Virus record (IMG/VR): IMGVR_UViG_3300042691_004934 | Span: 1-32,270 of that record | DNA from: a virus | Reading direction: 5' to 3' (one strand) | DNA: 32,270 bases | Shown here: positions 1-8,018 of the stretch, piece after piece | How positions within the stretch are numbered: position 1 is the stretch's first letter | Layout: each line of letters begins with the position of its first letter | Notes under the pieces: generated by a model | What the model was told of the DNA's origin: nothing | Databases searched by the model: none | Seen by the model: the letters and a program-made list of their open reading frames with translations, nothing else | Program-made: the position numbers and the translations under genes

Positions 1-490
1 GAAATAAACCTATATCAACAACACTATTGGCAAACATTGCGGTGTTTAAACCACCTGTAAATTCGCAATAAAGATTACTTGTACCCATTAAAGGAAATTC
101 TTGATAGGTAGATAATGTTGAACCACCAACCGCAATAGATGAGCTTGAATTTGTGTTTAAACCAACTGCCGACCATGCCAATGTGAATGTTGATGTGGCG
201 GTGTTGTGTTTACCAGTATTTTGAGCGGTATAATTAAATGTTTCAACGTCTAATATTGTTTCATTTGATACGCGTGTTCTAAAATCACTATCGATTTCGG
301 GTGATTGCAACCAAACATCACCGGCCGGATTTAAATTTTTTCCATCATCAATTTCAGAAAATATTTTAACCGCACTTACTGAATTGGGATTTAATGATGC
401 ATCACGTTCTAATGATGATTTTATTGCATAATCAGAATAAACATTTGCCAAATCCGGCGTGTTATTTCCACTTTGAATTTTTGTTGCCAT
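1..490 (-). CDS. virion structural protein, N-terminal part, cut by window edge
   Basis: Open from an ATG at 490 (MATKIQSGNNTPDLAN...) to position 1 without a stop, so 163 codons are visible and the C-terminus is missing. The segment is rich in Ser/Thr/Asn with alternating hydrophobics, as in beta-rich virion proteins, and contains FNYTAQNTGKH and FPLMGTSNLYCEF. From memory these resemble a large structural protein common in uncultured Bacteroidetes phages, whose C-terminal half resembles the fragment at the right end of this window. The start lies 3 nt after the stop of the upstream fibre gene. A role as a virion surface or tail appendage protein is inferred from position. Confidence 0.75.
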   Translation of the reverse strand, partial: MATKIQSGNNTPDLANVYSDYAIKSSLERDASLNPNSVSAVKIFSEIDDGKNLNPAGDVWLQSPEIDSDFRTRVSNETILDVETFNYTAQNTGKHNTATSTFTLAWSAVGLNTNSSSSIAVGGSTLSTYQEFPLMGTSNLYCEFTGGLNTAMFANSVVDIGLF

Positions 491-493
491 TTT

Positions 494-895
494 TTAATAT
501 TTTAATATATATACTTTTAAATTTGCCTTATAATTACCCGATGCGTTGTTATTTGCAATTGCACCCAACAACATGTTATTTCCGGTAACTGAAATAAAAT
601 TGGCATTTACGCCATTATTCACCCAATCATCAAAACTTGCAAATGATGTTCCATCATCATCAATTGGTGCAATTGTAACCCCCAAAATAGTGTTTGAAAA
701 TAAAACGTTTGTTTCGGTAACGGATGAAATATTCATTTCATTTCCAAATGCAAAAACAATTGTTGATTCTATTAACTGAAATTTGCCATCAACATAATCT
801 TTTCGGGCGGCATGATCGTTTTGTGATGTTGCCCCCAAATTGGTGATTTGGTTTCCACTAATATTTAAATCAACTATTTGTTTTTTTTCTGCCAT
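494..895 (-). CDS. small tail-fibre/appendage protein
   Basis: 133 aa. The N-terminus (residues 1-37) has the pattern of fibre attachment segments: a short lysine start, DLNISGNQITNLG, then HAARKDYVDGKF, matching the recurring N-I-x-N-L...AA-x-K-x-Y-V-D motif of phage fibres. The C-terminal half is an unassigned beta-rich stretch. It is probably a fibre tip or accessory that assembles with the 252-aa fibre upstream, with which it overlaps by one base (TAATG). No enzymatic motif is visible. Fibre class is moderately certain; its partner and receptor are unknown. Confidence 0.7.
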   Translation of the reverse strand: MAEKKQIVDLNISGNQITNLGATSQNDHAARKDYVDGKFQLIESTIVFAFGNEMNISSVTETNVLFSNTILGVTIAPIDDDGTSFASFDDWVNNGVNANFISVTGNNMLLGAIANNNASGNYKANLKVYILKY

Positions 896-1653
896 TACCC
901 AACCACAACAACGTTAACACTAACATTTGCACCATTTGCCGCAATCGTTACGGTATTAATGGTTGTATTCACAATTTCAACACCATAATGTTCATAGGTT
1001 GCAGCATCATAAACATTCACAACAACATCGCGCGTTCCTAAACTATGCGTGATCGTTTGCGCACCGGCTATTGTTCCGATTGTGGTTGTGGTTGAATATT
1101 TATTAACTAAATTTGTTAATCCTTGCAAAAATGATGCATTCTTTAATTTTGCCGGCGTTACAAAACGAGAATCATCCGTTCCGGCATCCGTTTCGGCTTG
1201 CGTTGCTATTTCGGCAACACCTTTGCGCGTTTCGGTTGCATCCGTTAAATTGTATTGAACCAACGTCCAATCACTAAATGATGCCGGATCATCCACGTTT
1301 GCAAATAATGAATCACCAATTTCCAATGGTTCCGAATAAAAATTACCGGCCGCCGTTACAACATAATAATCACCTTTTTTAATGGTTCCGGCCGTTGGTG
1401 ATGAATCCAAATTCGGCGTGTTTGTATTTGCATTATAACCACCTTTAAAATCTAATAATCCGGCAATATCATTAATATTTGCAACGGTAATTACCACCGA
1501 TCCATCATAATATTTAATGCGATCATCGGTTGTATTATACCAAAATTGGCCCTGATTTGGCGTTAATGGATCGGTTGCTAAATTTTGAATTACTGCATTT
1601 TGTAATTCATTTTTGTTTAAATCTATATTATGTAAAAATTTTTTCGTTGCCAT
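895..1653 (-). CDS. tail fibre protein
   Basis: 252 aa. The N-terminus (MATKKFLHNIDLNKNELQNA) and the following GQFWYNTTDDRIKYYDGS block (about residues 35-52) are typical of phage fibres with a repeated beta structure. Residues about 140-170 carry ATETRKGVAEIATQAETDAG followed by DDSRFVTPAKLKN, the collar-like motif found near the ends of many fibres. The last ~60 residues (HSLGTRDVVVNVYD...) look like a small beta-sandwich head domain also seen in other fibres. The gene lies between a 119-aa fibre-type protein and the 133-aa appendage and is likely host-range related. Confidence 0.85.
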   Translation of the reverse strand: MATKKFLHNIDLNKNELQNAVIQNLATDPLTPNQGQFWYNTTDDRIKYYDGSVVITVANINDIAGLLDFKGGYNANTNTPNLDSSPTAGTIKKGDYYVVTAAGNFYSEPLEIGDSLFANVDDPASFSDWTLVQYNLTDATETRKGVAEIATQAETDAGTDDSRFVTPAKLKNASFLQGLTNLVNKYSTTTTIGTIAGAQTITHSLGTRDVVVNVYDAATYEHYGVEIVNTTINTVTIAANGANVSVNVVVVG

Positions 1654-1654
1654 G

Positions 1655-2014
1655 TTAGTTTAAATATGCTTTGCCCGAAAATGGGGCGGAAAATTCAATT
1701 TTCAAATTATTATTATCGATGTGCGTTTCCGCACCATAAACAAATGATCCGGCGGAATCCACAACAACAACCGATGGATGTTTACCCATGTTATGGCTTA
1801 TGTTCCACGTTGCCGATGCTACACCCTGAACAAATAAAAAATGTTTATCACCTTGAAAATATGATAATGAATTATAATTCGAAACACCATCACCAAATTT
1901 TAATTTGCCGGTGTCAACCTCCAATGCCGGTTCACCCTCCGCCAAAATTGGATTTTTAGTTTGCCAATTTGCGAATGTGTCGCGCCTAACTTGTATTTTA
2001 ATGATCACACTCAT
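1655..2014 (-). CDS. tail fibre-type protein with hyaluronidase-like N-terminus
   Basis: 119 aa. Residues ~8-45 (RRDTFANWQTKNPILAEGEP, then TGKLKFGDG) match the widespread phage fibre motif RRGT..W...NP.L..GE......K.GDG. The C-terminus is a compact domain with WNISHNMGKHPSVVVVDSAG and a PFSGKAYLN end, seen appended to many fibre proteins. The start ATG overlaps the stop of a 59-aa gene (ATGA), indicating translational coupling. It is inferred to be part of the adhesion apparatus. Confidence 0.8.
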   Translation of the reverse strand: MSVIIKIQVRRDTFANWQTKNPILAEGEPALEVDTGKLKFGDGVSNYNSLSYFQGDKHFLFVQGVASATWNISHNMGKHPSVVVVDSAGSFVYGAETHIDNNNLKIEFSAPFSGKAYLN

Positions 2015-2190
2015 GCCGTACCACCTAATAATAAGCCATTAACCGGCGGATATGAAATTGTGTTTGCATTTCCGCCATCTATATTTATAATTATTGGGCA
2101 AATAGAATCTGAAATTCCGGAATTTATAATTGTTGCCGTTGATTCCAACGATGAAACAATGGTTGCCGTTGTTTGAATAACACAAATCAT
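2011..2190 (-). CDS. small 59-aa protein in fibre operon
   Basis: A 59-codon gene (MICVIQTTATIVSS... ending NGLLLGGTA) that fills the gap between the 123-aa and 119-aa genes exactly. Its ATG overlaps the upstream stop as ATGA (2187-2190), and its own TGA overlaps the next start as ATGA (2011-2014). This double coupling, plus codon use like the neighbours, argues that it is real. The sequence is Ile/Ser/Thr-rich with PIIINIDGG in the middle and could be a small beta-structured fibre or baseplate subunit. I do not recognise the family. Confidence 0.75.
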   Translation of the reverse strand: MICVIQTTATIVSSLESTATIINSGISDSICPIIINIDGGNANTISYPPVNGLLLGGTA

Positions 2191-2558
2191 ATTAAATCAA
2201 CATATTTTAAATTTGATTCTTTTAATTCGCACAATTTAATTTCGCCACTCGATTTTGTAATATCGCCACCATCAAAATTTAAATCAACCGCAATTGTTTT
2301 AACCTCATAAAAAACATCCTTACCAACAAACGCATTTTTTGTTTGTGACGCATTCACATATATTTCAAATTCGCCATTTGGGCCATCTGTTATGTTTATA
2401 AATCGAAATCCGATTTGTGGATTTAATGAAAACTGATCAATGGTGTACCCTTTTTGATAAACAACAACAACCAAACCGGCCAAACCTGACAAATCAATCG
2501 GTGTTCCGGCCTGATCTTTTATAACAATTTTTATTGTGGTATCGGTTCCCTTAATCAT
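2187..2558 (-). CDS. baseplate/fibre-associated beta-sandwich protein
   Basis: 123 aa beginning MIKGTDTTIKIVIKDQAG. Pattern and length resemble small immunoglobulin-like phage proteins (BppU N-terminal type: a polar TxxxxIxIxDxxGxPxDL start, then alternating strands, with NGEFEIYVNASQT in the second half). It lies between the hub-like 211-aa protein and the fibre cluster, suggesting that it links fibres to the baseplate. The family call is by general pattern only. Confidence 0.6.
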   Translation of the reverse strand: MIKGTDTTIKIVIKDQAGTPIDLSGLAGLVVVVYQKGYTIDQFSLNPQIGFRFINITDGPNGEFEIYVNASQTKNAFVGKDVFYEVKTIAVDLNFDGGDITKSSGEIKLCELKESNLKYVDLI

Positions 2559-2569
2559 GCTTAAATATA

Positions 2570-3205
2570 TTAAATCCTTAATTCAATTGGCGTTTCTGAA
2601 ACCATCTTTATAGTGAATAATTGTGAATTGTAAAACCCCTCATTTTGTTGGAATGAATAATTTTCAATTACCACATCATCGATGCCCAAATTGTTTAAAA
2701 ATGATGATGTGATTCTTAATTCCGTTGGAACTTTTAAAACCTCCACTAATGATGCAACTTCATCATCCGGATAATGCAATGGATTTTTTGAAACAATCAC
2801 GCCGCGAACCTCGATTTCAAAATCGCCATCAGAAATGTATTCTTTAATGGTTCCGTTCCGGCCTTGAATTGCGGTTTTCACTATATTTTTTGTTTGTGCT
2901 ACATTGAACAAAACGGTATCACAACCAAATGCCGGATATGTGATTTCAACATCATTTTCATCAAAATATGATCCGCCGTTTATGATAAGATTTGAAAAAA
3001 TTTCCGTTCCCAAATACGAAAATGCATCCGGTTGATCCGGTTCATTTGGATCAATAAAAAATAATTTTGGTTTAATGGCCTGAATTCCGGCCCCGCGACC
3101 ATATTTAACACCCGATTGAACCAATAAACGAACGGATTGTTCATTCACTTTTGGAAATCGCGGTGTTGCACCTTTTATCAAATCTTGTTCGTATTCAAAT
3201 GCCAT
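2570..3205 (-). CDS. putative tail/baseplate protein (DUF6046-like)
   Basis: 211 aa. It follows the tape measure directly with a one-base TAATG overlap, where many contractile-tail phages encode a DNA-circulation or hub-linking protein. I see a two-part beta-rich layout: an N-terminal ~110 residues ending near TYPAFGCDTVLFNVAQTKN, and a C-terminal section with DGDFEIEVRGVIVSKNPLHY and a final TIKMVSETPIELRI. From memory this matches a Bacteroidetes phage family annotated DUF6046. The function is inferred from position and no catalytic motif is seen. Confidence 0.6.
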   Translation of the reverse strand: MAFEYEQDLIKGATPRFPKVNEQSVRLLVQSGVKYGRGAGIQAIKPKLFFIDPNEPDQPDAFSYLGTEIFSNLIINGGSYFDENDVEITYPAFGCDTVLFNVAQTKNIVKTAIQGRNGTIKEYISDGDFEIEVRGVIVSKNPLHYPDDEVASLVEVLKVPTELRITSSFLNNLGIDDVVIENYSFQQNEGFYNSQLFTIKMVSETPIELRI

Positions 3206-4776
3206 TAATCAATTGCGGTTTGTGCGTTGTTTAACGCGTTAATTAATACTTTTGTTAATTGTTGTTCAACCTCGATTGCGGATTCCTTTAATGTGGTTGT
3301 TTCAACTTTTAATTGTTCCACTAATTTATTTATGTTTATATTAAAAACTTTCGGCGCGGTTCCAACAACTGATCCAATTTTGGAATCCAATGCGGTTGAT
3401 CCATCACCCATTTGGCCGGCTTTTTGTCCTGAAATTGTTTGTTTAACGCGGCCCAATAATCCGGATGAACTTAATAATTTTTGTTGTGCCAATGTTTGTT
3501 CATATAATTTACCGTATTTTATTTGATTTTCTGTATCGCCGGTAAACATCGCGCGTTCAAATTGCCCCTTTGTTGTAATTAAATCCTGAATCAATTTTGA
3601 TTTTCCGGCCTTAATCGCCTGATCAATGGCAATTGATTCCGTTAACCCTTTTTGTTTTTGCAATTCGGCGGTTTTTTCACGCAACCATTTCAATGCACCT
3701 TGTTCGGCTTGTTGTAATTCAAATGCGGTGGCATGCATTTCCTTATTTGCCGAAATCATATCATCATAAGCCGATTTTAATGCCACAAAACCACCAACAA
3801 CACCGGCCAAAATTGCAATAAATGGATTCGCTTGCAGCGTTAACATTGCGGTGTTTAAAATCCTTAACGCGCCGGCAAAACCTAATGTTGCGGTTTCCGC
3901 CAATAATAGATTTGAAACCCAATAAACACCAAACGCAACGGCCAAACCTTTAATCATTGCGGAATTTTTATCAACCCAATCAACTAATTTGATTAATATT
4001 TCAACCAATTTTCCAATTGTAGGCAAAACGGCCGCCGCAATTTTACGGCCTAATTCGGTTAAATTATCGATTAATGTTGAAACGCGACCACCAACCGTTT
4101 GCGATTGTTTGTCCATCATTCCGAAAAATTTGCCCCCTTTGGATGTTGCCGTTTCCATTGCTTTGGCAACCATTTCAAATGAAATTTTGCCGTTTTCCAT
4201 ATCCTTTTTTAATTGGGACATTGATTTACCGGTTGTTCGGCTTATCTCTTGTAATGGATTAAAACCGGAATTAATCATTTGTAAAACCTCTTGTCCCATT
4301 AAACGGCCGGCGGATTTTACTTGTCCGAATGCTAATGCCAAACCCTCAAAATTTTGCGCATTTCCACCGGAAACATCACCCAATTGTGATATTGTTGGCA
4401 TTATATCATCCGCCGCAACTCCAAATTGCAATAATGTTTTGGCGGATTTTTGCAATAAATCGGAATCAAACGGTGTTCGTGCGGCAAAATCTTTTAATTG
4501 CCCAATCAAATAATCAGCGTGTTCAACCGATCCTAACATAACCTCAAACGATGTGCGTGTTTGTTCGGCATTTACTCCTAAATCAAATATTTTTTTGGCT
4601 AATGCGCCAACGGCAACCGCGCCGCCAATTCTACCTAATACGCTACCGATCCCATTAAATGATGATTGTGTTTTTCCGGCTTGTTTTTCTAAATCTTTTA
4701 ATTTATCATCCGCACCCTTTAATGCTTGCGAAAATTGATCCCTAAGTTTTAATATATATTCGATTGTGTTTGCCAT
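3205..4776 (-). CDS. tail tape measure protein
   Basis: 523 aa. The N-terminus (residues ~1-45) is a charged helix typical of tape measures, followed by the conserved TIGR02675-type region: TRTSFEVMLGS (about 75-85), LKDFAARTPF, LLQFGVAADDI and GQEVLQMINSGFNPLQEIS. Hydrophobic segments at about residues 274-345 (AVAFGVYWVSNLLLA, ILAGVVGGFVAL) fit the membrane-active part of such proteins. At ~1.5 angstrom per residue the length implies a tail of roughly 80 nm (inference). The start overlaps the frameshift extension of the tail chaperone by 28 bases, as in lambda-like and Mu-like tails. Confidence 0.93.
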   Translation of the reverse strand: MANTIEYILKLRDQFSQALKGADDKLKDLEKQAGKTQSSFNGIGSVLGRIGGAVAVGALAKKIFDLGVNAEQTRTSFEVMLGSVEHADYLIGQLKDFAARTPFDSDLLQKSAKTLLQFGVAADDIMPTISQLGDVSGGNAQNFEGLALAFGQVKSAGRLMGQEVLQMINSGFNPLQEISRTTGKSMSQLKKDMENGKISFEMVAKAMETATSKGGKFFGMMDKQSQTVGGRVSTLIDNLTELGRKIAAAVLPTIGKLVEILIKLVDWVDKNSAMIKGLAVAFGVYWVSNLLLAETATLGFAGALRILNTAMLTLQANPFIAILAGVVGGFVALKSAYDDMISANKEMHATAFELQQAEQGALKWLREKTAELQKQKGLTESIAIDQAIKAGKSKLIQDLITTKGQFERAMFTGDTENQIKYGKLYEQTLAQQKLLSSSGLLGRVKQTISGQKAGQMGDGSTALDSKIGSVVGTAPKVFNININKLVEQLKVETTTLKESAIEVEQQLTKVLINALNNAQTAID

Positions 4777-4964
4777 TGTTTGCCGTTTAAACGATTATTT
4801 TCAAATTTCAATGCAAATTGCAAATCATTCCAAACCCTTGCGAAATCATCATCCGATAATTCATCCGGATTGATTTTAAAATAAAACCGGATCAATGAAT
4901 TCATTTTTCGTAATTCATCCCATCCGGCCGTTTCATCAATTTGGAACTGACTTAAATTTTTTTT
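4749..4964 (-). CDS. -1 frameshift extension of tail assembly chaperone (G-T type)
   Basis: After the slippery A_AAA_AAA at 4964-4958 the -1 frame stays open to a TAA at 4751-4749. The fused product would be 162 aa: 93 residues from the upstream frame plus 69 from this one (NLSQFQIDETAGWDELRK...). The extension overlaps the tape measure start by 28 nt. The T part is Trp/Phe/Asp-rich and acidic, as expected for the domain that binds the tape measure. It could instead start independently at an ATG at 4904 (51 aa, MNSLIRFYFKINPDEL). Frameshifting is more likely because the heptamer is ideal and sits just before the zero-frame stop. Confidence 0.85.
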   Translation of the reverse strand, partial: KKNLSQFQIDETAGWDELRKMNSLIRFYFKINPDELSDDDFARVWNDLQFALKFENNRLNGKQWQTQSNIY

Positions 4965-5236
4965 AATTCGGCGGTTTTGAATTCAATCAACTGATACGCT
5001 TGCAGCGCGGCCGGAATCAAATAATCATCGTTTGTTAATATTTCTTTATCGCCATCAATCCAACATGAATTCAAAATGATTTCGCCCGCTGAAATCAGTT
5101 GTGAATTTCCGCCACTAATACCCATTTTTGATAATGCGATTTCCACAACCGCGCGTGTTGGTTTTGATACGGTACATTTTTTATCATCAACGATAATTTC
5201 CGCGAATGGTTTTTTTGTTGTTTCCTTTGTTGCCAT
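4952..5236 (-). CDS. tail assembly chaperone (G-type)
   Basis: 94 aa, between tail tube and tape measure, the canonical position. The sequence is a small mixed alpha/beta protein (MATKETTKKPFAEIIVDD...) with FAEIIVDDKKCTVSKPTRAV at the start and a helical C-terminus (DDYLIPAALQAYQLIEFKTA). It ends ELKKI-stop within an oligo-A run (4957-4964) that allows a -1 shift into the 69-codon extension. In lambda (gpG/gpGT) and Mu (gp41/42) the short and extended forms coat the tape measure during tail assembly. Confidence 0.85.
   Translation of the reverse strand: MATKETTKKPFAEIIVDDKKCTVSKPTRAVVEIALSKMGISGGNSQLISAGEIILNSCWIDGDKEILTNDDYLIPAALQAYQLIEFKTAELKKI
4958..4964 (-). other. programmed -1 ribosomal frameshift site
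   Basis: The coding strand reads TTA AAA AAA ATT TAA. The A AAA AAA heptamer matches the X XXY YYZ slippery rule in the zero frame, and the zero-frame stop follows after one codon. Slippage by -1 opens a 69-codon frame. The total length of 488 nt (4749-5236) fits 162 codons plus stop minus one base. Confidence 0.85.
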
Positions 5237-5238
5237 TT

Positions 5239-5655
5239 TTATCTGAATTTAATATGTGAAATTACCAAATCAAATGCGCGTTTCACATCGGTATCACCTT
5301 GTGTTGATTCAACGCCATCATTCAAAAATTCACAATTTTTCAAAACGTGTGTAACCACTTTTTGTGCATTTAAGTATGTAACCGTAATATCAAACGCCGG
5401 TATTTGTAACAATGATCCGTTTGGTGCTGAATCTCTTAACGCCTCAACATCATTCATTGAAATGGTGATGTTTCCCGATGCATTAATTGCCCCATGTCCA
5501 CGCGAAACCGGTCGATTTCCCATGCCCATGTTGTTAACTTTTTCCTGTTCTTCTGTGTAACTGATGGCCGAAACGCCGGCCACCGGAACACCTAAAATGT
5601 TAACCACTATTTGCGCGAAATCGTATGCGCGCCCATTAATTAAAGGTAATGCCAT
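5239..5655 (-). CDS. tail tube protein
   Basis: 138 aa, directly downstream of the sheath gene and 2 nt upstream of the tail chaperone. It has the tube-protein plan: a MALPLINGRAYDFAQI start, a VNILGVPVAGVSAI strand pair, the long loop (NNMGMGNRPVSRGHG), ITISMNDVEAL, and a C-terminal strand pair with KRAFDLVISHIKFR. It forms the inner tube of the contractile tail. The call rests on length, pattern and position between sheath and tape measure. Confidence 0.88.
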   Translation of the reverse strand: MALPLINGRAYDFAQIVVNILGVPVAGVSAISYTEEQEKVNNMGMGNRPVSRGHGAINASGNITISMNDVEALRDSAPNGSLLQIPAFDITVTYLNAQKVVTHVLKNCEFLNDGVESTQGDTDVKRAFDLVISHIKFR

Positions 5656-5660
5656 TTTGT

Positions 5661-6830
5661 TTAAATATTAACTGTAAAACCAATGTTTATTTCAATTTGC
5701 CTTGCAACACCAACCGGAACAATTTTAATTGTTACCACCAATTTTGATGTACTTAAAACATTTTGTGTTGGATCGATCAATACTTTGTATTGACTTAATT
5801 CGCCATCCACTTGCATTTGCTCTAATGCGCGATCCGCATCATTTTTGAAAAATGCAATTGTGTCCTCACTTAATTTGCCATTCGCATCAACATACAATGG
5901 TGCATTAAGATTCGGCAACATAAATGCACGAACACCGCGAACCGCTTTATCGATTGTGCGATTGTTTTCGATTGTTGAATAATCCGATGTTGCAACAATG
6001 CATGTTGGCGTATCTTCAACAAATGATCCGGCATTTCCGATGTGTTTGCGCACAAATAAATAACCTTTGTTATCAATTGCCGTTAACAATGATGTTGCCA
6101 CATCTTTAACCTTTGTGCCATTAGCGAACGCCGGAACATTCAATTCCGTTCCATCGGTTAAATTGAATTTTGCAACCCATCCAATGTGTTCGTGTACTTT
6201 AGCAAGTGAAACCGCGCCCAATATCGCACCCAAACATGTTATTGAATAACTTTTTGCGGTTGCTAATGTTGAACCATAACCCGATCCATCTTCGCCAATT
6301 ACAACGGTAACATTTTTGGATGATAAGGTTGTTAAATCGCTTAATGTGCTTAAATCACTAACACCGGCAATGTTGCCCGAATAAATGATTTGAACCGGTT
6401 TGTGTTCGGTTTCCAATGTTGTGGCATGTGTTTGCAAAGTTCCAACGGTTGCCGTTGTGAATGTTGTTTCATCAAACACACCAATTTGGCGAATTTTACC
6501 ATCCGCGAAATTTTGTAATGTTTTTACAACTGAATAATCAATTGTTGCGTTATCAAATAGGCCGATATACAATTGGCCATCCGGTTGCATTCTGAAATAT
6601 TCAGAAATGTGATACCACATAACATCCGTATAAGTTCCGCCCTTTGCGATTCCTAATGATTCCGCTTGTGATAAGCTGAAAACTTGTTTGATGCGATCGG
6701 TTGTTGAAAAACCGGCCGGCAAATTGGCGTTGGCAATAAAGAAAACCAATCCGGAAATGTGATCTTCACCGGTTAATGGTCTGCCCAAACCTCCTTCGCC
6801 TTTTATGAATACTATATCAGAAAGTGCCAT
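5661..6830 (-). CDS. tail sheath protein (DUF2586-like)
   Basis: 389 aa. It begins MALSDIVFIKGEGGLGRPL, with LVFFIANANLPAG and MWYHISEYFRMQPDGQLYIG, features of the compact sheath family in Mu-like Bacteroidetes phages. The C-terminal part carries NRTIDKAVRGVRAFMLPNLN and a final SKLVVTIKIVPVGVARQIEI, the conserved sheath handle that interlocks neighbouring subunits. Its presence shows that the tail is contractile (myovirus morphology). It is followed closely by the tube gene. Confidence 0.9.
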   Translation of the reverse strand: MALSDIVFIKGEGGLGRPLTGEDHISGLVFFIANANLPAGFSTTDRIKQVFSLSQAESLGIAKGGTYTDVMWYHISEYFRMQPDGQLYIGLFDNATIDYSVVKTLQNFADGKIRQIGVFDETTFTTATVGTLQTHATTLETEHKPVQIIYSGNIAGVSDLSTLSDLTTLSSKNVTVVIGEDGSGYGSTLATAKSYSITCLGAILGAVSLAKVHEHIGWVAKFNLTDGTELNVPAFANGTKVKDVATSLLTAIDNKGYLFVRKHIGNAGSFVEDTPTCIVATSDYSTIENNRTIDKAVRGVRAFMLPNLNAPLYVDANGKLSEDTIAFFKNDADRALEQMQVDGELSQYKVLIDPTQNVLSTSKLVVTIKIVPVGVARQIEINIGFTVNI

Positions 6831-6832
6831 TT

Positions 6833-7045
6833 TTATTTTTTAGTTTTTTTTGGTTTGATTTCGTTTGTTGCTATTGTTTCCGGTTCAACAAACATACATT
6901 TCAAACGCGGTGATCTGCTTAATGAATAACCGAATGCGTTTTCTTTTCCAATATCGGATGGCGGAAATATTTGTCCATCTTCAACGATCCACGCACCGTT
7001 CATTTCATTAATTTTTTCACGATGTTTTTGAATGATTGTTTCCAT
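6833..7045 (-). CDS. small protein between capsid and sheath
   Basis: 70 aa (METIIQKHREKINEMNGAWI...), with a Pro/Ser-rich middle (GQIFPPSDIGKEN) and a basic, lysine-rich tail (EIKPKKTKK). It follows a hairpin terminator-like element downstream of the capsid gene and precedes the sheath by 2 nt. I do not recognise the family. By position it could be a connector, a minor capsid protein or a DNA-contacting protein. Confidence 0.65.
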   Translation of the reverse strand: METIIQKHREKINEMNGAWIVEDGQIFPPSDIGKENAFGYSLSRSPRLKCMFVEPETIATNEIKPKKTKK

Positions 7046-7055
7046 TTTTAAAAAT

Positions 7056-7077
7056 GGCCGGTATATTTCAACCGGCC
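7056..7077 (-). terminator. terminator or attenuator hairpin after capsid gene
   Basis: A perfect 7-bp GC-rich stem (GGCCGGT / ACCGGCC, 8-nt loop) is followed on the coding strand by ATTTTTA. It sits just after the major capsid stop (7088) and before the next gene at 7045. A partial terminator here would make capsid transcripts more abundant than tail transcripts (inference). Confidence 0.65.
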
Positions 7078-7087
7078 GTTTTATTTA

Positions 7088-7996
7088 TTATGCTTCTGTT
7101 TGTACTAATGCCGCAACACCTTTTTGGTCTGTTCTAAGGATTGAACCTCCCATCATAACCATTGCGCTGAATATTGATCCATAGTATTCCGGCTTGTTTT
7201 CATCCGCGAAAACTTTAATATCACCTTGTGCGAATGATACATAATCCATTTGGAACGCTAATGCACCTAAATGATCTGTTGCCGCACCGGCCGCGCCAAC
7301 CGCTTTTTTAACCGGTAATGCGCTATCGTCATAAACGTTTACAACCGGACGTGCCATGATGTTGAAACCATATAATTGGGTTAAAACTCCGCTTTCCTGA
7401 CTTGCACGTTCCATGTAATCGCGGCTCACTAATGTGCTATCCGCAAATAACTGATAATACATATCGGTTGGTAAAACTAAAAAACGGCCATTCATTGGTG
7501 CGTTATCCTTATCCAATTTCTTTGCCATTTTGCGAACATCATCCTTTGTGATTGCAAAACGTGTTCCGGTTGCTGATGGTGCTAATGCATCAGATGATGC
7601 CGATCCACTTGTGCGGAATATTGCATCCGATCCGGTTGCACCCCATAAATATGCTAATTCATCACCGATTCTCTCGCTTAATGCGCCGGTGTGTGAATTT
7701 AAAACGCTTACACGCTTGTTGTATGATGTTTGTAATTCTTCAACATCGGTGATGTGAATTGGTGCAACATCAAACGAACTTAGGTTGTAAGTTAATTCTG
7801 AATCTGTACGTTGTGCGATTGTTGCCGGAAAACTTGAACGATCTTTAGTGATCGCACCCAATGCGCCGGCTTGTGGTAAATGAACTGTTTTGTTTGAAAC
7901 GAATTCCGAATGGTTTGTTCCTTTTTGTATGAATGCCGAATTTCTATAAAGAACCTCCTGAATGCTATCAATCCAAATTTCTTTTTGTAATGCCAT
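7088..7996 (-). CDS. major capsid protein
   Basis: 302 aa. It starts MALQKEIWIDSIQEVLYRNS, with HLPQAGALGAIT and AQRTDSELTYNLSSFDVAP, hallmarks of HK97-fold capsids in Bacteroidetes phages. FLVLPTDMYYQLFADS (about residues 155-170) is the typical buried strand-helix, and the C-terminus contains EYYGSIFSAMVMMGGSILRTD. It lies immediately downstream of the protease/scaffold gene and is followed by a hairpin terminator. It forms the icosahedral shell. Confidence 0.92.
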   Translation of the reverse strand: MALQKEIWIDSIQEVLYRNSAFIQKGTNHSEFVSNKTVHLPQAGALGAITKDRSSFPATIAQRTDSELTYNLSSFDVAPIHITDVEELQTSYNKRVSVLNSHTGALSERIGDELAYLWGATGSDAIFRTSGSASSDALAPSATGTRFAITKDDVRKMAKKLDKDNAPMNGRFLVLPTDMYYQLFADSTLVSRDYMERASQESGVLTQLYGFNIMARPVVNVYDDSALPVKKAVGAAGAATDHLGALAFQMDYVSFAQGDIKVFADENKPEYYGSIFSAMVMMGGSILRTDQKGVAALVQTEA

Positions 7997-8018
7997 GATT
8001 TTGTTTTTTTATGGTTAA

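Noticed and set aside
3989-4513. 174-codon open frame on the plus strand
   Set aside because: Lies antisense to the tape measure gene, with low-complexity cysteine/proline-rich translation; a shadow of codon bias.
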